Shown here: one piece after another, positions 15,374-28,700 of the stretch
Layout of the letters: the number at the start of each line of letters is the position of its first letter
Position numbering within the stretch: position 1 is the stretch's first letter
From: Lingula anatina
Taxonomy: Eukaryota > Brachiopoda > Lingulata > Lingulida > Lingulidae
Assembly: GCF_001039355.2 (NCBI RefSeq)
Contig: NW_019775516.1
Coordinates: 263,980-327,979, forward strand
DNA: 64,000 nucleotides
Direction: 5' to 3'
Notes under the pieces: generated by a model
What the model saw: only the letters and a program-made list of their open reading frames with translations
What the model was told of the DNA's origin: nothing
Database searches by the model: none
Program-made: the position numbers and the translations under genes

Positions 15374-18300
15374 CTGAAATGAGATGGTATGGAGGTGATT
15401 TATTATCATCAAATGAAAATTAATTAACAAAATATATATTATCTGGTCTTGAGGGACATCACACAGTTCTTCCTAACACTCACAGAAGTTTATTTTCATT
15501 GACACGCTACAGCAGAAATAATCACCATCAGAACAATCAATAGTCGTTTTTCATAATTTGAGCAGAAAATGACACTTTTGTTTTCATGAGTATTAATGAG
15601 AAATGCTTTCCAATAACTCTAAAAGCAATTTACATTGCTTAATGGCCCCAAACTAAAAAGCGAACAGTTCATAAAATGGCCACAAAAAGTGGAAAGAAAC
15701 AGGCATTTATCTACCATCAATTGTGGTTTATTGCAACATCAAAGGGTAATCAATCACCATGAGGTGACATCATTTTGACTTTCCCTTCTCCTTCTCTTTC
15801 ATATAGGTAAACGTAATATGATGTCAAACTATTCTCCATACATACTATTAAATATGGCTTCACAAAGCAACAGTCATTCATTCATTCATTCATTCATTCA
15901 TTCATTCATTTAATATTCAGTCATCCATTGGTTTATTTATTTATTTATGAAACAACCAAATGCTCTACCATACCTTTCGTACAAATGAAAACGTGTGTCA
16001 AGAAATTTTACTTTGACCGTTACCATGACTCTCCCTTTAATCTGAACAGTAAAGTTCCTGTTCTATTATTAATAGCAAAATGTAAACTGTCTGTAAAGTT
16101 TTAAGTAATCTAAGACGGAAAAAATAATTTGATACCTAATGTAATCTGAATACAGCAATCATAACAAAGCAAAATTCCTATCAGGGCACCAAGGAAATAA
16201 GAAATAGTGTGACTTAATTCATAACTCTTACCTAAAAATATTTAGAAAAGAAAAAATAAGATGAAATATTAAAAGGAAAATAATAAAAGGAAAAAGTAGG
16301 TCTTGGATATATAAGCCACTGATCTGACCTTTGCTCTAAATAAAACTTGGCAGGAACTAGGAAACTACTGTCAACACTCTCAGATAGCCTTAAGTTTAGC
16401 AACTTGGAATTAAAATGAAACGAGATTTCAAGGGATTTAGGCTCTATTCCCATAGATTTTAGATCGATCTATCCCCGCGGGGAGTCTCACTAGATTACTT
16501 TCAGATAATCCGACTTAAATGTCCGTCCCGCCTACTACAAGCTGTAAGAGGGTAATTAACTTTCGTGTCCGCCCGGCTGACAGCTATTTAGCGTGAACCC
16601 CCAGGGAGTTAGGTCGATCTAAAGTAGGTCGATCTAATCTATGGGAATAGAGCCTTAGAGCAGTATGAGGCCAGCAATAATGGCAGACTAGAGTGGGGTG
16701 CAGCAAGAAATAAAAGCTGACAGAACTTTTCCACAGACAGTTTCCTGTTTGTTTTCTCTTTTGTTGTTAATTGCATTTATCAGGTTTTGCATCTCTTATT
16801 TTATTTTGCTTTTTTAAGACAACATTCATGGTGTAAACAGTTTCACCCTTATTGCTTAAAAGTTAACCCCACCTCAAGCGAAATCGCGCACATTTTCTAA
16901 TCTCTTATGACATCACACAGAATTGACAGCCTCGTTTTGAGACCATCTCGAATGATTTCCAGTGCCCCTCAGACCACTGGCTAACCTCAAACTGATACCT
17001 TAAACCACTTCAACCATAAAAACACCCATGAAATGAGTGATGGCACTGGATGCCACATATTGTGTGTTGTTACCACTGAACCTATTTACTCATCTCAAAT
17101 GGCTTTATAGATAACGGGAATGATGTAAATAAGACTCCTGATTGGTCAACAGCAGTCTTACAAGGAAGGAATGATCTAGGTACCATAAGATAATTGATCA
17201 TAGATGAAAAGACTGTGTGATCCAAACACCTTCAGAGTAATTTTACATTAAACTTGAGCCTTCAAATATGAATAAGTTAGACAAAATATTAAGTGTCGAA
17301 AAGAAGGAAAGTGTAAGAAAAACAATATAATTGGTTTTCTAAAGGCTATAAATCAGGATTAAAAAATGGATAAAAACAGCTACAAGGATGTGTTGACTTG
17401 AATACCCTCATTTAATCATATCCATCTATTAAAAAAGGGGTCTTAATAACAGGCTACCTTGTAAACATATATCAAACTGTTTTGCGACATAAGAGCACTT
17501 TCGAAACCAGATCACTAAGCTGAGCTGATTGGTTGATACAAAAAAGAAGGAAGATAACATAAATCTATAAATACCTATCCAAATTGCTACTCCAGTAAAT
17601 ATTATGATTCATTTTCAAAGTACATAAGCACTTCAACTCTATCCTACTGACACCTTTAATCAGTCAGAAGTGATAACCACTAAAAGATTTCAACGGATCT
17701 TTGTCTGTAATCAGAGAGAGCGGCCCAGTATAGCAGCGTTGAGGAGATAAGAAGCAACACAACTTTGTCTGCACACAGTTCTGGGGGCCATTTTGCATAT
17801 TGGATGATGGTCATCTATTGGTCATCTGAAAATTAGTGATCAATATATATTGTAGAATATAATACAAAACAGAATAGCTGAAGATAACCTAGAGAGTTTG
17901 ACATTGAACATGTAAGTACAAGGTACAAATAGCAGGGGGCAAATACCAGTCAGATTATTGATCAGTAACATAATAAGATTGTTAATCTGTCATCAGTTTT
18001 TCTGTTATTAAAGGGATAATAACTCTTCGTTTCGGCAAAAAAATGAATTTTCCTGAAGTAAACAACAATTTTCCCATACTCACCAATGGTTAATGAATCC
18101 ATTTTTACATTCAAAGTAAGTCCCTAGTTTTTTTCTAAAAAGTTTGGTTTTTTGTTAAAATCTCTTCAGAGATTTTAACAGAGTATAGCCATCAATGGAG
18201 GTTACGTGGTCTGAAGACAAGCTCAGGTATCAGAATAATAGCTATAACTGCCGTTTTTGTGTTAAAACAGTATATATTACATTTCTGTGAGTTATTCACA

Positions 18301-20494
18301 AATGTTTTTATTGTGAAATATAGATCTCATACGAAAAGTTATTATCCCTTTAAGCAATATTTTAGTGAAACATTTTGTGAAAAAATATCTTTTGTATATT
18401 GCAGAATAGTTTTAAAAGCAGATCCTATTTTTATTTTTTCACTCCAATACTGATTTCATATCAAAACACTGGGGTATTCAGGGTTTGTAAAATGTTTGTT
18501 TTACAAGGTCTACCCTAACTAACAATACACTGTTTTTCTCCCCAGGAGTATCACTATGAAATGTTCTCTGCTACTGCTGGTCATAGTCTGTACTCTACTG
18601 TCTCATACCACAGGGAAACCAAACCCAAAGTGTACCTATAAACCTGATGGTGACAACCAGTTGTCCATAGATGTCACCTGCAAGAACCTTGACCTTCCCA
18701 GGGGAGTCCAGTTAAGAGAAGTCCTGGGAGAGGTGGACATCGCTCACCTCACCGTCACTCACTCCAACATCCAGCTCCTATCAGCAGATCTGTTCACAAA
18801 ACTGGCAACCACCTTGGAAACACTTACAGTAAGACACTGTGCAGACCTTACCACCATTGAAAATAACACATTTGTTGAGTTTGGTGCCTTAAAATCTCTC
18901 GACTTGTCAAAGAATAACATCAGTATCACCCTGGATGGGGAAGAATTCCGCAGCCTGAAAAACTCGCCATTAGAGTCAATTGACCTCAGCGGGAATGCCA
19001 TCTCGCTTCTTCCATCTCAAATGTTCCGTGGTTTGAATGCTTTAGAAAATATCGATTTGTCCAATAATAAAATATCACAGATACAAGACACAGTGTTTGA
19101 TCACCTTATCAACCTAAAAACACTCGACCTGTCACACAACCAGATTGCACAAGTTGGCACCAACGTCAACGGTTTCCCTTTTAGCTGGAACCAGCGCCTG
19201 CAACTCCTAGACCTCTCCTACAACGAGATGGCGGCTGTACAAGTAGGTATTTCCATCCAGCAAAGCCTGACCACTCTAAACCTGAGCCACAATGAAATAT
19301 CCAGCTTCAATCGCAAACCATTTACTGTTCCGCCAATGTTACAGGCGTTACAGTTCATGGACAACCTCAAGGACCTCGACCTGTCCCATAACAATCTTAC
19401 CGACCTTCCTCTGGATATTTTCTATCAGCCAGTAAATACGTTGTTTGTAAAAGACTTTGGGATATCATCTACAAGCAAAGTGGCAGTCAATCTGGCTGGG
19501 AACCCATTGCACTGTGACTGTGGATTTTATACATTTTGGGAATTTCTGCAAAGTGCAGAATGTCGACTGAAATTCAGCTTTAAGAATGGTGTTTGTGATC
19601 AGCCAATGGGAGTGAAGGGTGTAAAAGCAGCAGCAGTTGACATGACTCATTGCGCACCAAAAACAGGACAGTCCGTCAAAGTGAACTAAAAACTTTTTAT
19701 AACTATGTTTTGCCCGAAGGCCCGTTAGATCATATCAGGTTCTGAGCTTATAGTTAGTAACAGAAGATTTTATGTACAAAGAATAAGCACATCATGAGAG
19801 ATCTCACTGAGGCAAAATCATATCTGCTGCTTGTAATTTTATGTACACAGAGCTTTATATTTAAATGAAATAAGACTTTTAGCAAAATCTGCAAATCTCA
19901 CCAAACAGGTGAATTGTCTGTTAAAAGAGGGAAAAATCACAGAAAACATGTATTAAAAGTTTATCAATTCAGAGTATATAAAAATATTACAATATAACTT
20001 TAAATATTTAGTGAAATATTTGAGCAAAATAAAATAGTTTAAATCACAAAATCCTTTTTTTTCTGTTTGTTATACCTTCAATTATACACTTAACAGGGCC
20101 GTAGCCTGAGCAAAATGCCAGGGGGGGCAGTAAGCGGACACGAGGGGGCAAAGCCCCCGAGGGGGTGGGGTGGGTGTGGAAAATTTTTAAAAAACTGTAT
20201 GTATAATACTGCATTCTGGTGCATTTTAACTGTTATTTATTGCTCAATCAGAAGCCAAAAATTGTGGGTTCATTTTGCCATTTTGCAATATTTGCGCCTC
20301 AAATCCCAGGGGGGGCAGCTGCCCCCCCTGCCCCCCCGGAGGCTACGGCCCTGCTTAATGTTGCATTGTCCATCAGTTATGTTAAACATTGGTCCCCCCT
20401 CCATAAAAAAAGATTGGAGTGAAAGACCAATTTGTTTCCTCATAAATTCCACTATTATGAATTTTACATGGAATCTTCCATCTATTTCACTTAA

Positions 20495-20542
<48 letters not shown>

Positions 20543-20840
20543 TACACACACACAAAGACTTTTTCTTTTCCATTTTTTAAAATAAACCAGGGGGCAGCAC
20601 CTTTATCCTTTTCAGCACACCACCTCTGGTAACACTCCCATGTAGCCACTCAAACTCATGATGATACCAGGAAATAGGACTGGCTCCCATTTAGCCAGCT
20701 CTCACAGAGCACTATAATCATCAATGTCACAGTTATTGGATAACAACCTGGAGATCAGAAATCACAATCTGTATGTTTAGGGATAGGCTGGGGTGGGGGT
20801 GGGGGATAGGAAAGTCATGCCTGTACATGGGTGAAATCTT

Positions 20841-20897
<57 letters not shown>

Positions 20898-21560
20898 ACA
20901 AACAAGCAGATGTAGGGACCATTCCCACAGATATTTGGATCGGTCTAACTCACTGGGGATTCTCACTAAATTTCTATCAATTTAATCGGCTTAAATGTTT
21001 ATCACGCCTAGTAAAACTGTTAGGGCGTAATTATCTTTACTCCCTAGCTGATTCGGTAGGTGTGACAGACATTTAAGCCGGTAAGTTGATAGCAATTTAG
21101 TGAGACTCCCTAAGGAGTTATAGTGATCCAGATGGATCAATCTAGGCATGGAAACCCAGTCATATACATACAAATCCCCAAACATATCACACTTTTTTCA
21201 TGTAAAACGAGGAGCTACATCACTAATCTTTTAAGCACACAGACATGATGTTACAGGTCTTAGTTTTGTAATCATTATCTACTGGTGGCTTTATCTGAAT
21301 AAGAAGTAGAGTTACACAATTTCTATTTACCTTCTTGGATATGTATAAGGAAATATATAAAATAGGGATCTGGGATACAGAGTGATTGCAGGAGCGGATT
21401 GAGGCCGTCTTCTGGGTCTTCCGGAAGACAGTCAGATTTTCAAGTTTACATTGATGGGTATCTGATTTTATATGTTGGAAGTCAAAAATGGAGGATGGAT
21501 CAACAAAGATAATTTGGAAGACTGTCAAAAAATATCTCTGAATCCACACCTGTGATTGTA

Positions 21561-21595
<35 letters not shown>

Positions 21596-24500
21596 NNNNN
21601 NNNNNNNNNNNNNNNNNNNNNNNNNNNNNNNNNNNNNNNNNNNNNNNNNNNNNNNNNNNNNNNNNNNNNNNNNNNNNNNNNNNNNNNNNNNNNNNNNNNN
21701 NNNNNNNNNNNNNNNNNNNNNNNNNNNNNNNNNNNNNNNNNNNNNNNNNNNNNNNNNNNNNNNNNNNNNNNNNNNNNNNNNNNNNNNNNNNNNNNNNNNN
21801 NNNNNNNNNNNNNNNNNNNNNNNNNNNNNNNNNNNNNNNNNNNNNNNNNNNNNNNNNNNNNNNNNNNNNNNNNNNNNNNNNNNNNNNNNNNNNNNNNNNN
21901 NNNNNNNNNNNNNNNNNNNNNNNNNNNNNNNNNNNNNNNNNNNNNNNNNNNNNNNNNNNNNNNNNNNNNNNNNNNNNNNNNNNNNNNNNNNNNNNNNNNN
22001 NNNNNNNNNNNNNNNNNNNNNNNNNNNNNNNNNNNNNNNNNNNNNNNNNNNNNNNNNNNNNNNNNNNNNNNNNNNNNNNNNNNNNNNNNNNNNNNNNNNN
22101 NNNNNNNNNNNNNNNNNNNNNNNNNNNNNNNNNNNNNNNNNNNNNNNNNNNNNNNNNNNNNNNNNNNNNNNNNNNNNNNNNNNNNNNNNNNNNNNNNNNN
22201 NNNNNNNNNNNNNNNNNNNNNNNNNNNNNNNNNNNNNNNNNNNNNNNNNNNNNNNNNNNNNNNNNNNNNNNNNNNNNNNNNNNNNNNNNNNNNNNNNNNC
22301 CCCCCCCCCCGGCACATCCTTCTCCAGGTACTATCTCCTAAAAAAAAAAAAATTCCTTGTGGCAAATCATAAATGGACCTGTATCTTTTTTATAGCAGTG
22401 TAATTACTTCCTTGTAGACATCATGAAGATTTAAATGTCTTCTGAAACAAACCATCTATTCATTTTAAATTTTAAAGGAAGATATCAGGAAAGTGAATAT
22501 TTCATATATGATGAAATTCTCTGATGGATCCTTATACTTGATATCAGAGGCCCAGCTGGCCTTGTCATGGAAAACAAACAAACAAACAAACAAACAAACA
22601 AACAAACAACAAATAACAAGTAAAAAATAACATTTCATAATATTTGTCTGAGAGAAACTGATTCCAAAATAAATTAATAAATTAATGAAATGAAAAAGTT
22701 GTCCCAAACTATGTAAGTGGGCTGCATTATCTCATGCAGACATTTGTAAAATGAATCACTATTTGCTAATACAAATACTAATCAATAACAACACAAATCA
22801 GAAGAACTCTACACTACAGCTTGGCGCAATTCTAACAAAAGCTGTACGGTTCTCCAGGCACATCCCAACCAAGCCTGAGACATAAATTAGCAGAATATTA
22901 AGATTTTAACCTGCCTCCACTGCTACCTATATTCTGTGAAAGTACATTAACACCAAGCACTTCAAATCAGGATATTAACCTGGCTAATTAGTATTTTCCG
23001 TCACTTTAACATCGTTATCTCTTTTCAGACTGGCATTTTCTGCAATCAACAAACGTGGAAACGAACACACCTCTTTCCTGATACTAACAGATCAATTAAA
23101 CCAAGGGGAATTCTTATTCTGTCCTTAATTTTTTACTTCTGTTTTTACATCACCTTATTTTAACCACACGGCACTGTTATCATAGCAACTTTAGTTTATC
23201 TTTGACAATCTGATATTTTTTTTTACATTTTGGATTAAATTGGTTCTCTAAATCAACATTTCTGGTGTCTGAATCACCGTTACAGGATCTAGCTCTATCA
23301 GACTGAGCTGAACAACTGAACTGGTAAGCAGTGTATTTTACTTTAGTTTATACTTTCTTATTTCATCACCAAAAAGGCTTTTGTAAGAACGTCATAATGG
23401 GATGGATTTTTTTGTCACTGTAGTACACAAAAATCATTAGATTTTCACTTTGTAATAATTATAATAATATATTTCTTATATAAAGCTCTTTAAACAACTA
23501 TCTAATATCAACATACAGGAGTAGAAGGTCAATTTTCATATTGGCGCTGACTGCTTTACTGGGTTATTAATCACAGAGAGCAAGAACAATTACAACAAAC
23601 GGAACTGAATGTCAAGACAGAGTAGAGTATTGTAAACAAGTGAAGAGGGCGCTGTGCTGACCACAGCCAGGTAGTCCAAACAGGAAACAATCTTTATACT
23701 GGCTTAACATGCACTAGGTAGGCAGAACATTACCAACTGTTAGAGACATTGGGGTTAAAGTAAGGAGATGTGCTACTTGAGTATAGACGGGCTTAGGATC
23801 CCGCTGACTAGGAATTGCTGGTACATGAGGAATAATTATACAAGAGAAACCAGGTTTCAGTCAATATAGTCTAATAGTGAGTATTCAGAGGTTGAATAGT
23901 TCAAGAAGTTCAGACAAGTGACTAGGATGAATTTGTTTAGAAAAGAAAAAACTTTGGGTGGAAAGTTTTTAACAAAAATTCTGTCTTGTAATTAGTTTGA
24001 TAAAAAAAGTGCAAGGAGCACAAAGAAACTGAAAAGAAGAGAAAAAGTTAAAAGATATATATAAAATCTATTATTAGAAGTTGCCCTTCCGGAACAGGTC
24101 AACACTCCTTACAGGAAAATGAATACATTCGGTACAACTTAACTGCCATCACAACAAAGCATAACTGTACACAGCTAACAATATAGCTGTTTCGACTGCG
24201 TGTCTAAAAACTGTTACAGTTAAAAGTTGCTGTCTCATAGCATGCCTTCAGGTCATCAGTTATTTTCCATAAAACATATATAAATATTATGTAGACTTTT
24301 CAAGAGAGTGAGAGAGAGAGTGTGTGTGTGTGTGTGTGTTAATTTGTGCATACATCCTAAGGCTTCCATATATCACTGTCATGCCAGATAATAACTAGAG
24401 GATCAGAGAGGCGATACCGCCTCCGAATATTGTACCACCAGCTGGAGCAAGCGCATTCGTATAGACCCCCACATACACAAAATNAGTAAAATATCACAGA

Positions 24501-25645
24501 TACAAGACACAGTGTTTGATCACCTTATCAACCTAAAATCACTCGACCTGTCACACAACCAGATTGCACAAGTTGGCACCAACGTCAACGGTTTCCCTTT
24601 TAGCTGGAACCAGCGCCTGCAACTCCTAGACCTTTCCTACAACAAGATGGCGGCTGTGCAAGTTGGTATTTCCATCCAGCAAAGCCTGACCACTCTAAAC
24701 CTGAGCCACAATGAAATATCCAGCTTCAATCGCAAACCGTTTACTGTTCCACCAATGTTACAGGCGTTACAGTTCATGGACAACCTCAAGGACCTCGACC
24801 TGTCCCATAACAATCTTACCGACCTTCCTCTGGATATTTTCTATCAGCCAGTAAATACGTTGTTTGTAAAAGACTTTGGGATATCATCTACAAGCAAAGT
24901 GGCAGTCAATCTGGCTGGGAACCCATTGCACTGTGACTGTGGATTTTATACATTTTGGGAATTTCTGCAAAGTGCAGAATGTCGACTGAAATTCAGCTTT
25001 AAGAATGGTGTTTGTGATCAGCCAATGGGAGTGAAGGGTGTAAAAGCAGCAGCAGTTGACATGACTCATTGCGCACCAAAAACAGGACAGTCCGTCAAAG
25101 TGAACTAAAAACTTTTTATAACTATGTTTTGCCTGAAGGCCCGTTAGATCATATCAGGTTCTGAGCTTATAGTTAGTAACAGAAGATTTTATGTACAAAG
25201 AATAAGCACATCACGAGAGATCTCACTGAGGCAAAATCATATCTGCTGCTTGTAATTTTATGTACACAGAGCTTTATATTTAAATGAAATAAGACTTTTA
25301 GCAAAATCTGCAAATCTCACCAAACAGGTGAATTGTCTGTTAAAAGAGGGAAAAATCACAGAAAACGTATTAAAAGTTTATCAATTCAGAGTATATAAAA
25401 AGATTACAATATAACTTTAAAAATTTAGTGAAATATTTGAGCAAAATAAAATAGTTTAAATCACAAAACCCTTTTTTTCTGTTTGTTATACCTTCAATTA
25501 TACACTTAATGTTGCATTGTCCATCAATTATGTTAAACACTGGTCCCCCCACCATAAAAAAAGATTAGAGTGAAAGACCAATTTGTTTCCTCATAAATTC
25601 CACTATTATGAATTTTACATGGAATCTTCCATCTATTTCACTTAA

Positions 25646-25703
<58 letters not shown>

Positions 25704-28700
25704 AAGACTTTTTCTTTTCCATTTTTTAAAATAAACCAGGGGGCAGCGCCCTTATCCTTTTCATCACCCCACCTCTGGTAACACTCCCATGTAGCCACTC
25801 AAACACATGATGATACCAGGAAATAGGACTGGCTCCCATTCAGCCAGCTCTCACAGAGCACTACAACCATGGACAATGTCACAGTTATTGGATAACAACC
25901 TGGAGATCAGAAATCATAATCTGTATGTTTAGGGATAAGCTGAGGTGGGGTGGGGGATAGGGAAGTCATGCCTGTACATGGGTAAAATCTTTACCTCTCT
26001 CTCTCTCTCTATACACAAACAAGCAGATGTAGGGACCATTCCCACATATATTTGAATCGGTCTAACTCCCTGGGGAGTCTCACTAAATTTCTATTAATTT
26101 AACTGGCTTAAATGTTTATCACGCCTAGTAAAACTGTTAGGGGGTAATTATCTTTACCCACTAGCCGATTAGGTAGGCGTGACAGACATTTAAGCTGGTA
26201 TGTTGACAGCAATTTGGTGAGACTCCCCAGGGAGTTATAGCGATCCAGATGGATCGATCTAGGCATGGGAACCCAGTCATATACATACAAATCCCCAAAC
26301 ACATCACAATTTTTTTCATGTAAAACGAGGAGCTACATCACTAATCTTTTAAGCACACAGACATGATGTTACAGGTCTTAGTTTTGTAATCATTATCTGC
26401 TGGTGGCTTTATCTGAATAAGTAGAGTTACACAATTTCTATTTACCTTCTTGGATATGTATAAGGAAATATAAAATAGGGATCTGGGATACAGAGTGATT
26501 ACAGGGGCGGATTGAGGCCGTCTTCTAGGTCTTCCGGAAGACAGTCAGATTTTCAAGTTTACATTGATGGGTATCTGATTTTATATGTTGGAAGTCAAAA
26601 ATGGAGGATGGATCAACAAAGATAATTTGGAAGACTGTCAAAAAATATCTCTGAATCCACACCTGTGATTGTATCTCCCCCCCCCCCCCCCGGCACACCC
26701 TTCTCCAGGTACTATCTCCTAAAAAAAAAATTCCTTGTGGCAAATCATAAATGGACCTGTATCTTTTTAATAGCATTGTAATTACTTCCTTGTAGACATC
26801 ATGAAGATTTAGATGTCTTCTGAAACAAACCATCTATTCATTTTAAATTTTAAAGGAAGATATCAGGAAAGTGAATATTTCATATATGATGAAATTCTCT
26901 GATGGATCCTTATACTGGATATCAGAGGCCCAGCTGGCCTTGTCATGGAAAACAAACAAACAACAAATAACAACTAACAAGTAACAACTAACATTTCATA
27001 ATATTTGTCTGAGAAAAACTGATTCCAAAATAAATTAATAAATTAATGAAATGAAAAAGTTGTCCCAAACTATATAAGTGGGCTGCATTATCTCATGCAG
27101 ACATTTGTAAAATGAATCACTATTTGCTAATACAAATACTAATCAATAACAACACACATCAGAAGAACTCTACACTACAGCTTGGCGCAATTCTAACAAA
27201 AGCTGTACAGTTCTCCAGGCACATCCCAACCAAGCCTGAGACATAAATTAGCAGAATATTAAGATTTTAACCTGCCTCCACTGCTACCTATATTCTGTGA
27301 AAGTACATTAACACCAAGCACTTCAAATCAGGATATTAACCTGGCTAATTAGTATTTTTCCGTCACTTTAACATCGTTATCTCTTTTCAGACTGGCATTT
27401 TCTGCAATCAACAAACGTGGAAACGAACACACCTCTTTCCTGATACTAACAGATCAATTAAACCAAGGGGAATTCTTATTCTGTCCTTTATTTTTTACTT
27501 CTGTTTTTACATCACTTTATTTTAACCACACGGCACTGTTATCATAGCAACTTTTAGTTTATCTTTGACAATCTGATATTTTTTTTTACATTTTGGATTA
27601 AATTGGTTCTCTAAATCAACATTTCTGGTGTCTGAATCATCGTTATAGGATCTGGCTCTATCAGACTGAGCTGAACAACTGAACTGGTAAGCAGTGTATT
27701 TTACTTTAGTTTATACTTTCTTATTTCATCACCAAAAAGGCTTTTGTAAGAACGTCATAATGGGATGGATTTTTTTGTCACTGTAGTACACAAAAATCAT
27801 TAGATTTTCACTTTGTAATAATTATAGTGATATATTTCTTATATAAAGCTCTTTAAACTACTATCTAATATCAACATACAGGAGTAGAAGGTCAATTTTC
27901 ATATTGGCGCTGACTGCTTTATTGGGTTATTAATCAGGGAGAGAAAGAACAATTACAACAAACTGAACTGAATGTCAAGACAGAGTAGAGTATTGTAAAC
28001 AAGTGATGAGGACGCTGTGCTGACCACAGCCAGGTAGTCCAAACAGGAAACAATCTTTATACTGGCTTAACATGCACTAGGTAGGCAGAACATTACCAAC
28101 TGTTAGAGACACGGGGTTAAAGTAAGGAGATGTGCTACCAGAGTATAGATGGGCTTAGGATCCCGCTGACTAGGAATTGCTGGTATATGAGGAATAATTA
28201 TACAAGGGAAGCCAGGTTTCAGTCAATAGTGAGTATTCAGAGGTTGAATAGTTCAAGAAGTACAGACAAGTGACTGGGATGAATTTGTTTAGAAAAGAAC
28301 AACTTTGGGTGGAAAGGTTTTAACAAAAATTCCATCTTGTAATTAGTTTGATAAAAAAAAAAAAAAAAAAAAAAAACACAAGGAGCACAAAGAAACTGAA
28401 AAGAAGAGAAAAAGTTAAAAGATATATATAAAATCTATTATTAGAAGTTGCCCTTCCGGAACAGGTCAACACTCCTTTCAGGAAAATGAATACATTCGGT
28501 ACAACTTAACTGCCATCACAACAAAGCATAACTGTACACAGCTAACAATATAGCTGTTTCGACTGCGTGTCTAAAAACTGTTACAGTTAAAAGTTGCTGT
28601 CTCATAGCATGCCTTCAGGTCATCAGTTATTTTCCATAAAACATATATAAATATTATGTAGACTTTTCAAGAGAGTGAGAGAGAGAGAGAGTGTGTGTGT

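Larger units (their letters stand above)
19690..24483. other. Non-coding stretch in DSTYK intron 12 (first haplotype copy)
   Basis: Contains the LRR gene 3' UTR, two MITEs (20094-20353 and about 20914-21157), CT/CA microsatellites (20500-20554), a TC tract (20844-20895), a poly-C tract with a 704-N gap, and an AAAC tract (about 22570-22607). Most of it recurs at 25109-28772. The last 90 bases (about 24390-24483) do not recur. Apparent long frames across the gap are artefacts of the N run. Confidence 0.7.

Noticed and set aside
20115-20585. 156-codon frame
   Set aside because: It lies across the CTTAA-flanked MITE and CT/CA microsatellites; the other haplotype lacks the MITE, so the frame is not conserved even between alleles.
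21223-22403. Long frames on both strands across the N run
   Set aside because: Unknown bases contain no stops; the poly-C/poly-G ends give proline or glycine runs. No gene.
26503-26668. Possible small hAT-like MITE (CAGGGGCGGATT ... AATCCACACCTG)
   Set aside because: The ends are suggestive and flanked by TGATTA/TGATTG, but the duplication is only six bases and imperfect here; not firm enough to list as a feature.
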